Below, piece after piece: positions 1 through 7,579 of a DNA stretch of 64,000 bases. Under the pieces are notes generated by a model. The model was not told the DNA's origin and searched no databases. It was given only the letters and a program-made list of their open reading frames with translations. Every line of letters begins with the position of its first letter. The stretch's first letter is position 1. The DNA is from Paenibacillus sp. PastM-3 (GTDB taxonomy: Bacteria > Bacillota > Bacilli > Paenibacillales > Paenibacillaceae): the NCBI RefSeq assembly GCF_029893965.1, contig NZ_JARXXP010000002.1:248001-312000 (forward strand). Reading direction: 5' to 3'. The translations under genes and the position numbers were made by a program.

Positions 1-1403
1 TCTTTCATCGCCGATACGAAATCATAGGCCTGGGCCACTTTGGCCGCGTGGATGATTTCTTCATCGGTTGCATCATCTTTTCCGTAGCGGATATTCTCGT
101 TGATGGTTCCGGTGAACAGTACCGCCTTCTGCGGAATATAACCGATCTTGCTGCGCAGATCCTCCTGTGTCATCTCACGGACATCCACGCCGTCTACCCG
201 CACGGCACCCTCAATAACGTCGTAGAAACGGGGAATCATGCTGAGCAGCGTCGATTTGCCCGATCCGGTACCTCCGATAATAGCCGTAATCTCGCCCGGG
301 CGTGCACTGAAGCTGATTCCGGATAGCGCCGGCTGCTCAGCTCCGGGATAGGAGAAGGATACGTTGTCGAACTCGACGAATCCGCGCAGGCCTTCCCGTC
401 CATCCTGCTTCTTCGCATCGGCTGTAGCCAGAAGGTTAGCGGCTGCCGGATCAACAATCTCCGGCTGCATATCGAGCACCTCATTGATCCGCAGCGCGGA
501 AGCTGAAGCCCGGGGAATCAGCACGAACATCATCGAAACCATAATCAGGGAGAACATAATCTGCATCGCATATTGGATAAAGGCCATCAGCGAGCCGACC
601 TGCAGGTCGCCGTCGCCGATCCGGATACCGCCATAATAGAGAATGCCGATCATGGAGAAATTCATAACCAGCATCATAATAGGCATCAGGCCGGCCATAA
701 TTTTGTTAACCTTAATCGCTGTATCCGTGAGGTCTTTATTAGCTGCAGTAAAGCGTTTATTCTCATGCTCAATCCGGTTGAATGAACGGATAACCCGGAT
801 TCCGGTCAGATGCTCACGCAGCACACGGTTCAGGGTGTCCAGCTTCACCTGGATTGCCTTGAACAGCGGAAGCCCCTTCATTCCGATCAGGAATATCGCT
901 CCAACCAGCACCGGAATGACAATAACAAAGATCAGGGACAGCTTGGCATCCTCAGACACCGCCATAATAATTCCCCCGATCATCATCATCGGAGCGCCGA
1001 CCATCATGCGCAGCATCATAGTCAATACTGTCTGTACCTGCGTAATATCGTTAGTAGTGCGGGTAATCAGCGAGGCAGTGCCCAGCTTATCAAACTCATG
1101 CAGTGTAAAATTCTCGACATGCTCGAACATCCGCGAGCGGGTGTTCCGGCCGAAGCCGGCAGCTACCTTGGCCGACAGATAACTTGCGATTACCGAACAC
1201 AGTGCGCCGCCGCCGGCCACCAGCAGCATGTAAGCGCCGATTCTCCAGATATAAGCGCGGTCTCCCTGCACAATCCCTTTATCCACAATGTCGGACATCA
1301 GGGTTGGAAGGTACAGGTCACCCATAGATTGCAGAAAGACCAGAATCAGCACTGCTGCTACGCCCCACCGAAAGGGCCCCAGTCCCTTTAACAATTTAAT
1401 CAT
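1..1403 (-). CDS. ABC exporter, fused membrane and ATPase half-transporter (3' end beyond window)
   Basis: Membrane multidrug/lipid-type exporter half. The N-terminal 300 or so residues are a six-helix transmembrane domain of the type I exporter fold. The nucleotide-binding domain then starts, with Walker A GGTGSGKST and a Q-loop (YIPQ). The left edge cuts the gene before the ABC signature and Walker B, so the C-terminus is missing from view. The ATG overlaps the last 8 nt of the upstream marR gene, which implies translational coupling. MarR-ABC-ABC operons usually encode heterodimeric exporters (established for BmrCD-type systems), so a partner half-transporter probably lies just beyond the left edge; that is inference. 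Substrate unknown. Confidence 0.93.
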   Translation of the reverse strand, partial: MIKLLKGLGPFRWGVAAVLILVFLQSMGDLYLPTLMSDIVDKGIVQGDRAYIWRIGAYMLLVAGGGALCSVIASYLSAKVAAGFGRNTRSRMFEHVENFTLHEFDKLGTASLITRTTNDITQVQTVLTMMLRMMVGAPMMMIGGIIMAVSEDAKLSLIFVIVIPVLVGAIFLIGMKGLPLFKAIQVKLDTLNRVLREHLTGIRVIRSFNRIEHENKRFTAANKDLTDTAIKVNKIMAGLMPIMMLVMNFSMIGILYYGGIRIGDGDLQVGSLMAFIQYAMQIMFSLIMVSMMFVLIPRASASALRINEVLDMQPEIVDPAAANLLATADAKKQDGREGLRGFVEFDNVSFSYPGAEQPALSGISFSARPGEITAIIGGTGSGKSTLLSMIPRFYDVIEGAVRVDGVDVREMTQEDLRSKIGYIPQKAVLFTGTINENIRYGKDDATDEEIIHAAKVAQAYDFVSAMK

Positions 1404-1848
1404 TCTTCTCATCTCCGTTCATTTGTAACAGGTCCAGATCAGGCCGCGGATTCTCTTCAATGAATGTCTGCACCTTCGTCAGCAGGTCAGCCAGATGGTT
1501 GCTCTCTTCTTCACCCAAATATTCCACTAGCTTACCCAGTGAGGCATCCATATAATTCCGCGCTTTTCTCGTAACAACCCTGCCCTGCTCCGTCAGCCGG
1601 ATCCGCACCACTCTGCGGTCGGAAGGGTCAGGCTGACGCTCCACCATGTCTTTGGCCTCGAGACTGTTAATCAGCTGGGTAACCGTGGGAGGCGTGATCC
1701 CCAGCAGCCGGCTAATTTCGGAAACCTTGAGCCCTTCCTCGGGTGTACGTGATTTCCTCGCGAGGCATATCAGCAAAGTCATTTCACTCGGCTTATGACC
1801 GTCCAGAGTCTGATGCACATGGGCTTTGCGCAGCTGCCGCAGGGCCAT
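1396..1848 (-). CDS. MarR-family transcriptional regulator
   Basis: Winged-helix repressor of the MarR family, about 150 residues. The central helix-turn-helix (SEISRLLGITPPTVTQLINS) and the basic wing (DPSDRRVVRIRLTEQG) are plain. It is the first gene of the exporter operon and overlaps it by 8 nt, so it most likely represses its own operon and is released by an exporter substrate (inference from family practice). The start is uncertain: the ATG used here has no ribosome site, while a strong GAGGAGG lies at 1899-1905, upstream of an in-frame extension that has no ATG, GTG or TTG. The true N-terminus may be about 12 residues longer with an unusual start codon. Confidence 0.9.
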   Translation of the reverse strand: MALRQLRKAHVHQTLDGHKPSEMTLLICLARKSRTPEEGLKVSEISRLLGITPPTVTQLINSLEAKDMVERQPDPSDRRVVRIRLTEQGRVVTRKARNYMDASLGKLVEYLGEEESNHLADLLTKVQTFIEENPRPDLDLLQMNGDEKND

Positions 1849-1909
1849 AAACAGCCGTTGAGCGACTGGATTTTCGTTGTTTATCCCAACGTGTCCCGCC
1901 TCCTCATTT

Positions 1910-1926
1910 TTAGTTAGGTTTACTAA
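1910..1926. promoter_or_regulatory. Second, weaker MarR-type inverted repeat
   Basis: TTAGT and ACTAA arms separated by 7 bp, next to the marR ribosome site and sharing the TTAGG core with the palindrome at 1943-1961. It could be a second operator that blocks transcription just downstream of the promoter. Confidence 0.35.
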
Positions 1927-1942
1927 TAATTAAATACAATAT

Positions 1943-1961
1943 TAATTAGGCTACCTAATTA
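1943..1961. promoter_or_regulatory. Palindromic operator candidate for the MarR repressor
   Basis: Perfect inverted repeat, TAATTAGG-CTA-CCTAATTA, with 8-bp arms, 40-60 bp upstream of the marR ribosome site. MarR proteins bind AT-rich palindromes of this size. Binding is inferred from position and symmetry. Confidence 0.6.
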
Positions 1962-2049
1962 TATTTTCAAGCCCGATCTTTGTCAAACACTGAATGCGCT
2001 ATCAAGTTTTACGGAATAGCGAACGAACGCCCTCGGCCGCAAAACACAA

Positions 2050-2077
2050 AAAATCCCCCGCTTAATAAGCGGAGGAG
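2050..2077 (-). terminator. Rho-independent terminator of the XRE-TPR gene
   Basis: On the minus strand a GC-rich hairpin (CTCCGCTTA/TAAGCGGGG) is followed by a run of six T, shortly after the stop codon at 2095. Confidence 0.8.
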
Positions 2078-2094
2078 CCGGTATAATTCCTGTA

Positions 2095-3507
2095 TCAGAA
2101 AGAGCGTTCTGTTACGCCGGAGAGCGGCCGTCCCTCTTCAGCGCTATCCTTTTTGGCAACCAGGCCCTGGATCAGCTCACTGTACCTCTGCAGCTGCTGC
2201 CCGGTTGCCTGTCCGCGGTTTGCTTCAAACAAGGCGATGCATTCAATCATATCCCTGGCGCTGTTCAGCTTAACTGCGGTCTTGAGACATTGCAGAATAG
2301 AATTGACCCCCAGCTGAGCCTGCCCGCGTTCCAGATAATATACAGCCAGCTGATAACCCAGCCGGTAGATGCGGTCAATATTAATATAATCCTTGAACCG
2401 GTCAAAGCCGGCCATCTCCCTGGAAAACCGCTCCAGTACATGGTCGACAGAGAAGCCGAAGCGGTTGGCAGCCTCCAGAATACTGACCAGACCCGCCAGC
2501 ACTTCAGCAGGATAGTCAGCCAGGTAGGCCATATATTCCGGCAGAACGGCACTGTTCCCCTTCAGAAGCTCGAGTGTATAGCGGTTCCCGACGGCAAACG
2601 ACTTGAACGCATCGACAAGGCGCAAGCCCTCCTCATCCAGCATTTCAAACCAGCTGAGATCAGCATACATGTCTGTAAACGTTATGGCCTCCCCGTATTT
2701 CCCCTGCTTGGCGAGTGAAGTGGCCTTCATCAGATGCCCCTGGGCATAATACAGTACAAGCGGCCGCAGCAGCTGCAGCCCCTCGCTTCGCCTTCCGGCT
2801 TTCTTCCTGAGCTGTTCCCGGTAGATCCCGCTTGCCAAGCCTCTGAGCTCATCGGCATATTTCTCCATATCGCTCCACCTGTGCAGGGAGAAGCAGACAT
2901 TGGCCAGCTTCAGCAGCCCTTCAAGCTGCAGATGCTCGGGCAGGCGTCCGCGGAACGGCTCGAAGGCGATGACCGCCCGCAGCATGTCCTCCATATCGGC
3001 AACGGTTCCCAGCGCCTTGAAGATCCGGTATTGGCTGATGGCCATCCTTTCCGAATAGCTGTCCTGCTCATGCTCCACAATGATTTTATAGAAAGGTTTG
3101 GATTCCTGGATTTTTCCGCAGGCAAACAGCTTCTCCGCCACCGAATAGATGATATCCAGCGGCTTCTGATATTCCATCATCCGGTTTATGATCTCGTCCA
3201 CACACTGCTTCCTGCCACTGATGGCACAGCGGATCAAAAAAGGCTCCACCCTGCGCCGCGAGACCTTTTCTTCACTGAAGCATTCATCCACATAAAGCGG
3301 ATAGAACCAGCCTTCAGGATATCCAAGCGCCTCTGTTAATGTATCCAGCTGGCCCAAGGAGACGGGCTTTGGGGGATTACCATGGAGAATGGCGCTCAGG
3401 CTGCCGCGGTTAAGGCCGGAAACTTTAGCAAACGAAGCGAGGCTGTATCCGGAGCGGGACAGATTGCCCTCAATTTCAGAACGTAATGTTGTCAGCTTGT
3501 CCTCCAC
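2095..3507 (-). CDS. XRE-family HTH regulator with a large alpha-helical (TPR-like) C-terminal domain
   Basis: 470-residue cytoplasmic regulator. Residues about 15-65 form a Cro/CI-type helix-turn-helix (SLASFAKVSGLNRGSLSAIL). The remaining roughly 400 residues are almost entirely amphipathic helices with repeated aromatic and alanine spacing, as in TPR solenoids. The architecture resembles the RRNPP peptide-responsive regulators (Rgg, PlcR, NprR), but no secreted peptide gene is evident beside it. The start is GTG, supported by AAGGAGGG 7 nt upstream; no ATG fits as well. It is monocistronic, with its own terminator and with the Spo0E-gene terminator upstream. Target genes are unknown. Confidence 0.85.
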   Translation of the reverse strand: MEDKLTTLRSEIEGNLSRSGYSLASFAKVSGLNRGSLSAILHGNPPKPVSLGQLDTLTEALGYPEGWFYPLYVDECFSEEKVSRRRVEPFLIRCAISGRKQCVDEIINRMMEYQKPLDIIYSVAEKLFACGKIQESKPFYKIIVEHEQDSYSERMAISQYRIFKALGTVADMEDMLRAVIAFEPFRGRLPEHLQLEGLLKLANVCFSLHRWSDMEKYADELRGLASGIYREQLRKKAGRRSEGLQLLRPLVLYYAQGHLMKATSLAKQGKYGEAITFTDMYADLSWFEMLDEEGLRLVDAFKSFAVGNRYTLELLKGNSAVLPEYMAYLADYPAEVLAGLVSILEAANRFGFSVDHVLERFSREMAGFDRFKDYINIDRIYRLGYQLAVYYLERGQAQLGVNSILQCLKTAVKLNSARDMIECIALFEANRGQATGQQLQRYSELIQGLVAKKDSAEEGRPLSGVTERSF

Positions 3508-3581
3508 CCGGCACCCTCCTTAACAATGCGAATTAAACTTGTTTTTAATTCCATTATAGGTACTGTCTGTAGAAAGCACAA

Positions 3582-3608
3582 CAAAACGGCCCCGCACAGG
3601 CGGGGCCT
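3582..3608 (-). terminator. Terminator of the Spo0E-like gene
   Basis: GGCCCCGC-CTGT-GCGGGGCC hairpin with 8-bp GC arms, followed on the minus strand by GTTTTGTTG. It isolates the Spo0E-like gene from the XRE gene downstream. Confidence 0.85.
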
Positions 3609-3649
3609 CCAATGACGCACTAAGTTATGATGAACATGCTCAAGCGGTA

Positions 3650-3931
3650 TTACTGCTGCAATGCAGACTTGCTTCTTACACGCTTGCTTTTGGAGATGGT
3701 TCCGTAATGGGCAGGTTCCTTCTGGCGGCTTCTCAGACCCTCCATCATTTTGTTCTGGGCCATAACAATATAACCGTCCAGACGCTGGCTCAGTTCAACT
3801 ACCATATGATCACTGAGGCTGCGTTCCTGTGCGACCTCCAGCAGTTCACTTCTAAGGCTCTCTATAGTCAAAAACAGCTCATCTTCTCGGTAATCGCTTC
3901 GATCTTCGTGGGAACCGCGGTAAAACTTCAT
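3650..3931 (-). CDS. Spo0E-like aspartyl-phosphate phosphatase
   Basis: 93-residue protein of the Spo0E-like sporulation phosphatase family. Known members dephosphorylate Spo0A~P and delay sporulation. The family signature is visible as SQRLDGYIV (family pattern SQxLDxxI) in the second of two predicted helices, with an acidic N-terminal helix (IESLRSELLEVAQE). The basic C-terminal tail (SKSKRVRSKS) is longer than the minimal family unit. The ATG is preceded by AGGTGA. It sits alone between two regulators. Activity on Spo0A is inferred from the family. Confidence 0.85.
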   Translation of the reverse strand: MKFYRGSHEDRSDYREDELFLTIESLRSELLEVAQERSLSDHMVVELSQRLDGYIVMAQNKMMEGLRSRQKEPAHYGTISKSKRVRSKSALQQ

Positions 3932-4043
3932 AAACAGTCACCTGCCCTCTATCAACTTCTTTCCTATCATAAGGCATGATGCCAAAAAACATATTTTGAA
4001 AAAAAAGAAAAAAATGTCGATGAACTTACAGCTGGACTTACAT

Positions 4044-4964
4044 TTATTTCATATTAACATTTTTTCCCGCTGGAAGATAGAGCTCCCCCAGAACCTCCAT
4101 GGCAAAAGCGATCCATTCCCGCGCCGCGAAGGAAAGATAACGGTCCCTGCGCCAGATCATGCCCAGCTGCCAGGGAATAACCGGCTCCGTCAGCGGAATT
4201 ACGGCAATCCGTGTGCGGTCCATATCGCGGCAGATCGTCTCCGGCAGCAGGGCGATGCCCATTCCGGCCTCCACCATCCTGCTGATCAGATCCCATTGTG
4301 AGCTTTCATAGACCACATTCGGCTGAAAGCCCGCTTTTACACACTCGGTAATAATCCGGTCATGCAGGGCAAAATCCTCACGGAACAGCACGAATTCCTC
4401 TGCCTCCAGCTCCCGCAGCGCTACACTCTCTGCAGCAGCAAGACGGTGTCCCGCCGGCACCAGCAGCTCCAGCTTCTCTTCAACAAAGGTAAAGCAGTGG
4501 AACTTCGCTGTATCAGCCGGCAGCACAATCGCCCCGATATCAAGCAGCCCTGTCTCGACATCATCCGCCACCTTTTTGGCTCCGTCCTCATGCAGCCGGA
4601 TGGTCACATCAGGATAACGCCGATGAAACTCTCCGATCACCGCCGGGAAAAAGCTCGCCCCCACCATCGGCGGCAGGCCGATGCGGATATGCCCCCGCTG
4701 CAGCTTGCGCAGGCCGTCCAGCTCTGCGGACAGATTGGCGAAGGACTCCACAATATTTTGTGCCTTGGCCAGCAGGATTTCTCCTGCATCAGTCAGCCGG
4801 ATGCTTTTCCCCTCACGGTAGAACAGATCCGCTTCAAGCTCTTCTTCGAGGTTACGGATCATTTTGCTGATCGTCGGCTGTGTGATGAACAGGGATTCCG
4901 CCGCTCTGGTGAAGCTCTTCAGCCGCGCTGCCTGCACAAAATACTGTAACTGTCTGATATCCAA
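4044..4964 (-). CDS. cidR: LysR-family regulator of cidAB (CidR/YwbI type)
   Basis: LysR-type activator with N-terminal helix-turn-helix (SFTRAAESLFITQPTISKMI) and a periplasmic-binding-like effector domain from about residue 90. It is divergent from cidAB, as in B. subtilis ywbI-ywbHG and staphylococcal cidR-cidABC, where CidR responds to acetate or weak acid. The open frame extends to an ATG at 4982, but that codon has no ribosome site. The TTG at 4964 gives the family-typical N-terminus MDIRQLQYF and has GAGGTG 6 nt upstream, so it is preferred. Regulation of cidAB is inferred from synteny and the operator at 5013-5029. Confidence 0.88.
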   Translation of the reverse strand: MDIRQLQYFVQAARLKSFTRAAESLFITQPTISKMIRNLEEELEADLFYREGKSIRLTDAGEILLAKAQNIVESFANLSAELDGLRKLQRGHIRIGLPPMVGASFFPAVIGEFHRRYPDVTIRLHEDGAKKVADDVETGLLDIGAIVLPADTAKFHCFTFVEEKLELLVPAGHRLAAAESVALRELEAEEFVLFREDFALHDRIITECVKAGFQPNVVYESSQWDLISRMVEAGMGIALLPETICRDMDRTRIAVIPLTEPVIPWQLGMIWRRDRYLSFAAREWIAFAMEVLGELYLPAGKNVNMK

Positions 4965-5012
4965 ATCGTTCACCTCATGCATAGATAAATGGAATGTTAC
5001 TTATTCAATCTA

Positions 5013-5029
5013 TTCATTTTACCTATGAA
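5013..5029. promoter_or_regulatory. LysR-type operator candidate between cidR and cidA
   Basis: TTCAT-N7-ATGAA, perfect 5-bp arms, containing a T-N11-A spacing typical of LysR boxes, in the only intergenic space between the divergent genes. Confidence 0.5.
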
Positions 5030-5074
5030 AATAATTGTTGTAAACTTTCAATACAATGAAAGGGGCGAAGCCTT

Positions 5075-5446
5075 ATGAAAAAATTAATTATAGGCTTGCT
5101 GCAGGTTGCCGGGCTTACGGTTTTCTCCATGCTTATCAATACATTGACTCCGCTGCTGCATCTTCCGGTTCCGGGAAGCATCATCGGCATGCTTATCCTG
5201 TTTCTGCTGCTGGAGGCCGGGGCAATCCGGCTGAGCTGGGTTGAGGTCGGCGCTTCCTGGCTGCTTGCCGAGCTGCTGCTGTTCTTCATCCCCTCCGCGG
5301 TCGGAGTCATGAAATATACCGGTCTGCTTGAGGTGAACGGCCTGCAGGTGCTGGCTGTTGTACTTGTCGGAACCTTTGCCGTAATGGCCGGATCAGGACT
5401 TCTGACAGGAGCTATTTATAAAGTAAAGGAGCGTAGAGGCTCATGA
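5075..5446 (+). CDS. cidA: CidA/LrgA-family holin-like membrane protein
   Basis: 123-residue membrane protein with four hydrophobic segments and the family core GSIIGMLILFLLLE. CidA/LrgA proteins pair with CidB/LrgB. They were described as holin-like regulators of murein hydrolase and autolysis, and related pairs in B. subtilis act in pyruvate transport. Start ATG with AAAGGGG upstream. The stop codon overlaps the cidB ATG (ATGA), so the pair is translationally coupled. Whether this copy serves lysis control or organic acid transport cannot be told from sequence. Confidence 0.92.
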   Translation: MKKLIIGLLQVAGLTVFSMLINTLTPLLHLPVPGSIIGMLILFLLLEAGAIRLSWVEVGASWLLAELLLFFIPSAVGVMKYTGLLEVNGLQVLAVVLVGTFAVMAGSGLLTGAIYKVKERRGS

Positions 5447-6126
5447 TTACAGGAATGGTTCTGTTAGGAATCACACTGCTGGTCTATCTGCTGGCCAAAC
5501 GGATCTACACAGCCAGCGGCAAAATGTACTGCTCTCCGCTCATTCTTACACCGCTGATCATAATCGGTATTCTGCTTCTGACCGGTGTTTCTTATGAATC
5601 CTACAATGCGGGAGGCAAATGGCTGACGGATCTGCTGCAGCCGGCAACCATCGCCTTTGCAATCCCACTCCATAAAAACTTCAAGGTGCTCAAAAAGCAC
5701 GCCGCCGAAATTGCGGCTGGCGTGCTCTCAGGAACGGTTATTGCCGTGCTCTCCTCGATGCTGCTGGCCAAATGGCTGCACTTAAGCGGAGAACTGGTTA
5801 ACAGCCTGGTGCCCCGTTCGGTCACTACACCGATCGCCATGAGCATCTCCCAGAGCATCGGCGGTGTTCCGAGCATCACAGCGGTCTTCGTTATCCTGAC
5901 CGGTGTGCTGGGCACGATGATGGGACCTTCTGTCCTGCGCCTCTTCCGCATTGACAATGAAATTGCGCGCGGTGTTTCGCTGGGAACCGCAGCGCACGGT
6001 ACCGGTACCTCCAAGGCATTCGAGCTTAGCTCGCTGACCGGCACCATCTCAAGTATTTCGATGATACTGACCGCGCTGTTCTCCATTGGCCTTGCGCCGG
6101 CGCTGCTCACTTTTTTCCTCCACTAG
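5443..6126 (+). CDS. cidB: CidB/LrgB-family membrane protein
   Basis: 227-residue polytopic membrane protein, full length for the family, with the conserved LVPRSVTTPIA and GTAAHGTGTSKA segments characteristic of LrgB/CidB. It forms the functional partner of the upstream CidA protein and overlaps it by 4 nt. A strong terminator follows. Role (programmed lysis regulation versus pyruvate or overflow-metabolite transport) is inferred from homologs. Confidence 0.93.
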   Translation: MITGMVLLGITLLVYLLAKRIYTASGKMYCSPLILTPLIIIGILLLTGVSYESYNAGGKWLTDLLQPATIAFAIPLHKNFKVLKKHAAEIAAGVLSGTVIAVLSSMLLAKWLHLSGELVNSLVPRSVTTPIAMSISQSIGGVPSITAVFVILTGVLGTMMGPSVLRLFRIDNEIARGVSLGTAAHGTGTSKAFELSSLTGTISSISMILTALFSIGLAPALLTFFLH

Positions 6127-6147
6127 GCCGACCCCGCTTGGGCCGAT

Positions 6148-6185
6148 GGCCGGCAGATCCGCTAACCGATCTGCCGGCCTTTTTC
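6148..6185 (+). terminator. Terminator of cidAB
   Basis: GGCCGGCAGATC and GATCTGCCGGCC arms (12 bp, perfect) around an 8-nt loop, followed by TTTTTC. Confidence 0.92.
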
Positions 6186-6204
6186 TGTATATGTTTTTGG
6201 ACCC

Positions 6205-6259
6205 CCGCAAAGTACCTGAGTAATCTTCGGAGTGTAAGCCCCACTTTGCGGTTTTTTTT
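6205..6259 (+). terminator. Second plus-strand terminator-like hairpin with long loop
   Basis: CCGCAAAGT (6205-6213) pairs with ACTTTGCGG (6243-6251), followed by eight T that run into the stop codon of the convergent oxidoreductase gene. The 29-nt loop is long for a simple terminator. It could be a backup terminator for cidAB. Confidence 0.55.
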
Positions 6260-7226
6260 ATAACTTCACCGGCAGGCCGCTCTGTGCGGATTCGAAGGCT
6301 GCGCAGGTCACCTTCAGCGTCTTGTACCCGTCCTCATAATCACTCAGGATCCGTGAGCGGTCACCGGTCCGCACTGCATACAGGAACGCCTCGCTCTCTG
6401 TCTGATAAGGATTGCCGGAACTTACATGCTCTTTACTGTCGCCGCTGCGGACCTCCAGGAGACGTTCCGGATTCCAGTCCAGCAGCCCGTTGTCGTTATA
6501 GAAGCTGATGCCGCTGCGCCCTACGCCACCAGGCAGCACGCAGGTGTTGGAAATATTCGCGATTACGCCGCTGGCCAGCTTCAGCGATACAGTCCCGACA
6601 TCGGCTACAGTTACTCCCTCATGCTTCTCATGCATAATCCGGTTGCCGAACAGGCCGTACACCTCGGTCACCTCCCCGGCCAGATAACGCAGCAGGTCAA
6701 CGATATGGGTGGTCTGCTCCGTGAACTGTCCGCCGGACTGCTCCTGGTTGCGCCACCAGGCTACGCCCGGCATATCGCCCATCCACTGTCCGACGATCAT
6801 GCCCACTTTATCCCCCTGCAGCGCAGCCTTCAGCCGCTGGATGTTCTCCTGATACCGGAAGTGGTAGCCGACCGAGGTCAGCAGATTCTTCTCCTTGATA
6901 TCCTGCAGCAGGCTCGCCGGGATTTCCGTGCTTGATCCAAGCGGCTTCTCGATAAAGAACGGAATCTCCCGCTTAATCAGCGACCGCTCAATGGCCCCGT
7001 GCGACTGCGGAGGCACACAGATGTAGACGGCATCAAGCTTCTCTGCGTCCAGCATCTCTGTTATTTCACCGTAGCCTTCTGCCCCGTACGGACGGGCCAT
7101 CTCTTCACCTTTGGCCTTACTGCTGCCGCAGACGGCCTTCAGGGACACATCCTCCATCCCCGCCAGTAAATCCGCATGTACTTTGGAGAACCAGCCGGTG
7201 CCTACAATTCCGATATTTAGTGTCAT
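6258..7226 (-). CDS. Gfo/Idh/MocA-family NAD(P)-dependent oxidoreductase
   Basis: 322-residue cytoplasmic dehydrogenase. The N-terminal Rossmann fold starts with GIVGTGWFSKVH and carries the family catalytic EKPLG motif near residue 94. The C-terminal half is the alpha/beta substrate domain, with TEQTTHIVDLLRYL contributing the conserved His/Asp pair. Members oxidise or reduce sugars, inositols or related polyols; the substrate here cannot be predicted. It is monocistronic, facing cidB tail to tail. The ATG is preceded by an AGGAGG-type site. Confidence 0.88.
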   Translation of the reverse strand: MTLNIGIVGTGWFSKVHADLLAGMEDVSLKAVCGSSKAKGEEMARPYGAEGYGEITEMLDAEKLDAVYICVPPQSHGAIERSLIKREIPFFIEKPLGSSTEIPASLLQDIKEKNLLTSVGYHFRYQENIQRLKAALQGDKVGMIVGQWMGDMPGVAWWRNQEQSGGQFTEQTTHIVDLLRYLAGEVTEVYGLFGNRIMHEKHEGVTVADVGTVSLKLASGVIANISNTCVLPGGVGRSGISFYNDNGLLDWNPERLLEVRSGDSKEHVSSGNPYQTESEAFLYAVRTGDRSRILSDYEDGYKTLKVTCAAFESAQSGLPVKL

Positions 7227-7297
7227 GTATTTTTCCTCCTGTGGGTGCTATACAGTGGCCTGAGAAAATTATTAAATAGGCTTGAGCTGAAACTCCA

Positions 7298-7460
7298 GGG
7301 AATGTTTGGACTTCCGGCCGCTGTTATGTTTGGATTTCCTTATTTAAAACTGCTATCTGCAGTTGAAATCCAAAACATAGCATATGCTTCCGATGCTAGC
7401 TTTTCTTCGAAAAGCTTTCAGGCGGACGCTACGCTCCTACAGTTCCAAACTTCCCTTCCG
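7298..7460. repeat. Structured dispersed repeat, copy 1
   Basis: 163-bp element that recurs at 14551-14712 in the same orientation and is clearly alignable end to end. It can fold with an outer stem (GGGAATGTTTGG with CCAAACTTCCC), an inner hairpin (7326-7338 with 7365-7378) and a second hairpin (AGCTTTTC-TTC-GAAAAGCT, 7398-7416). It occupies most of the 353-bp gap between the oxidoreductase and the helicase. No transposase or plausible gene lies in it. It could be a MITE-like repeat or a structured RNA. Confidence 0.85.
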
Positions 7461-7524
7461 TTTCTACTGCCTATTCAGATGTATTTCAAAAGCCCAGCTC
7501 TATAGCCGATTTTTATTCCGCCTA

Positions 7525-7549
7525 AATTTAAAAAACCTATTATAGGTTT
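7525..7549 (-). terminator. Probable terminator of the helicase gene
   Basis: AAACCTA and TAGGTTT arms (7533-7549) followed by T-rich sequence on the minus strand, about 30 bp after the helicase stop codon. The stem is short and AT-rich. Confidence 0.55.
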
Positions 7550-7579
7550 GACTCTATAATTAACAGTAATTATAAGCGC

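Noticed and set aside
643..1391. Long plus-strand frames opposite the ABC exporter gene
   Set aside because: They are shadows of a conserved gene in the opposite strand with low-complexity Ile- or His-rich translation.
1962..2094. Pheromone peptide gene for the XRE-TPR regulator
   Set aside because: No short frame here with a ribosome site and an export signal.
7245..7505. 86-codon open frame across the structured repeat
   Set aside because: It spans the repeat and its flanks; copy 2 does not keep the frame, and there is no ribosome site.
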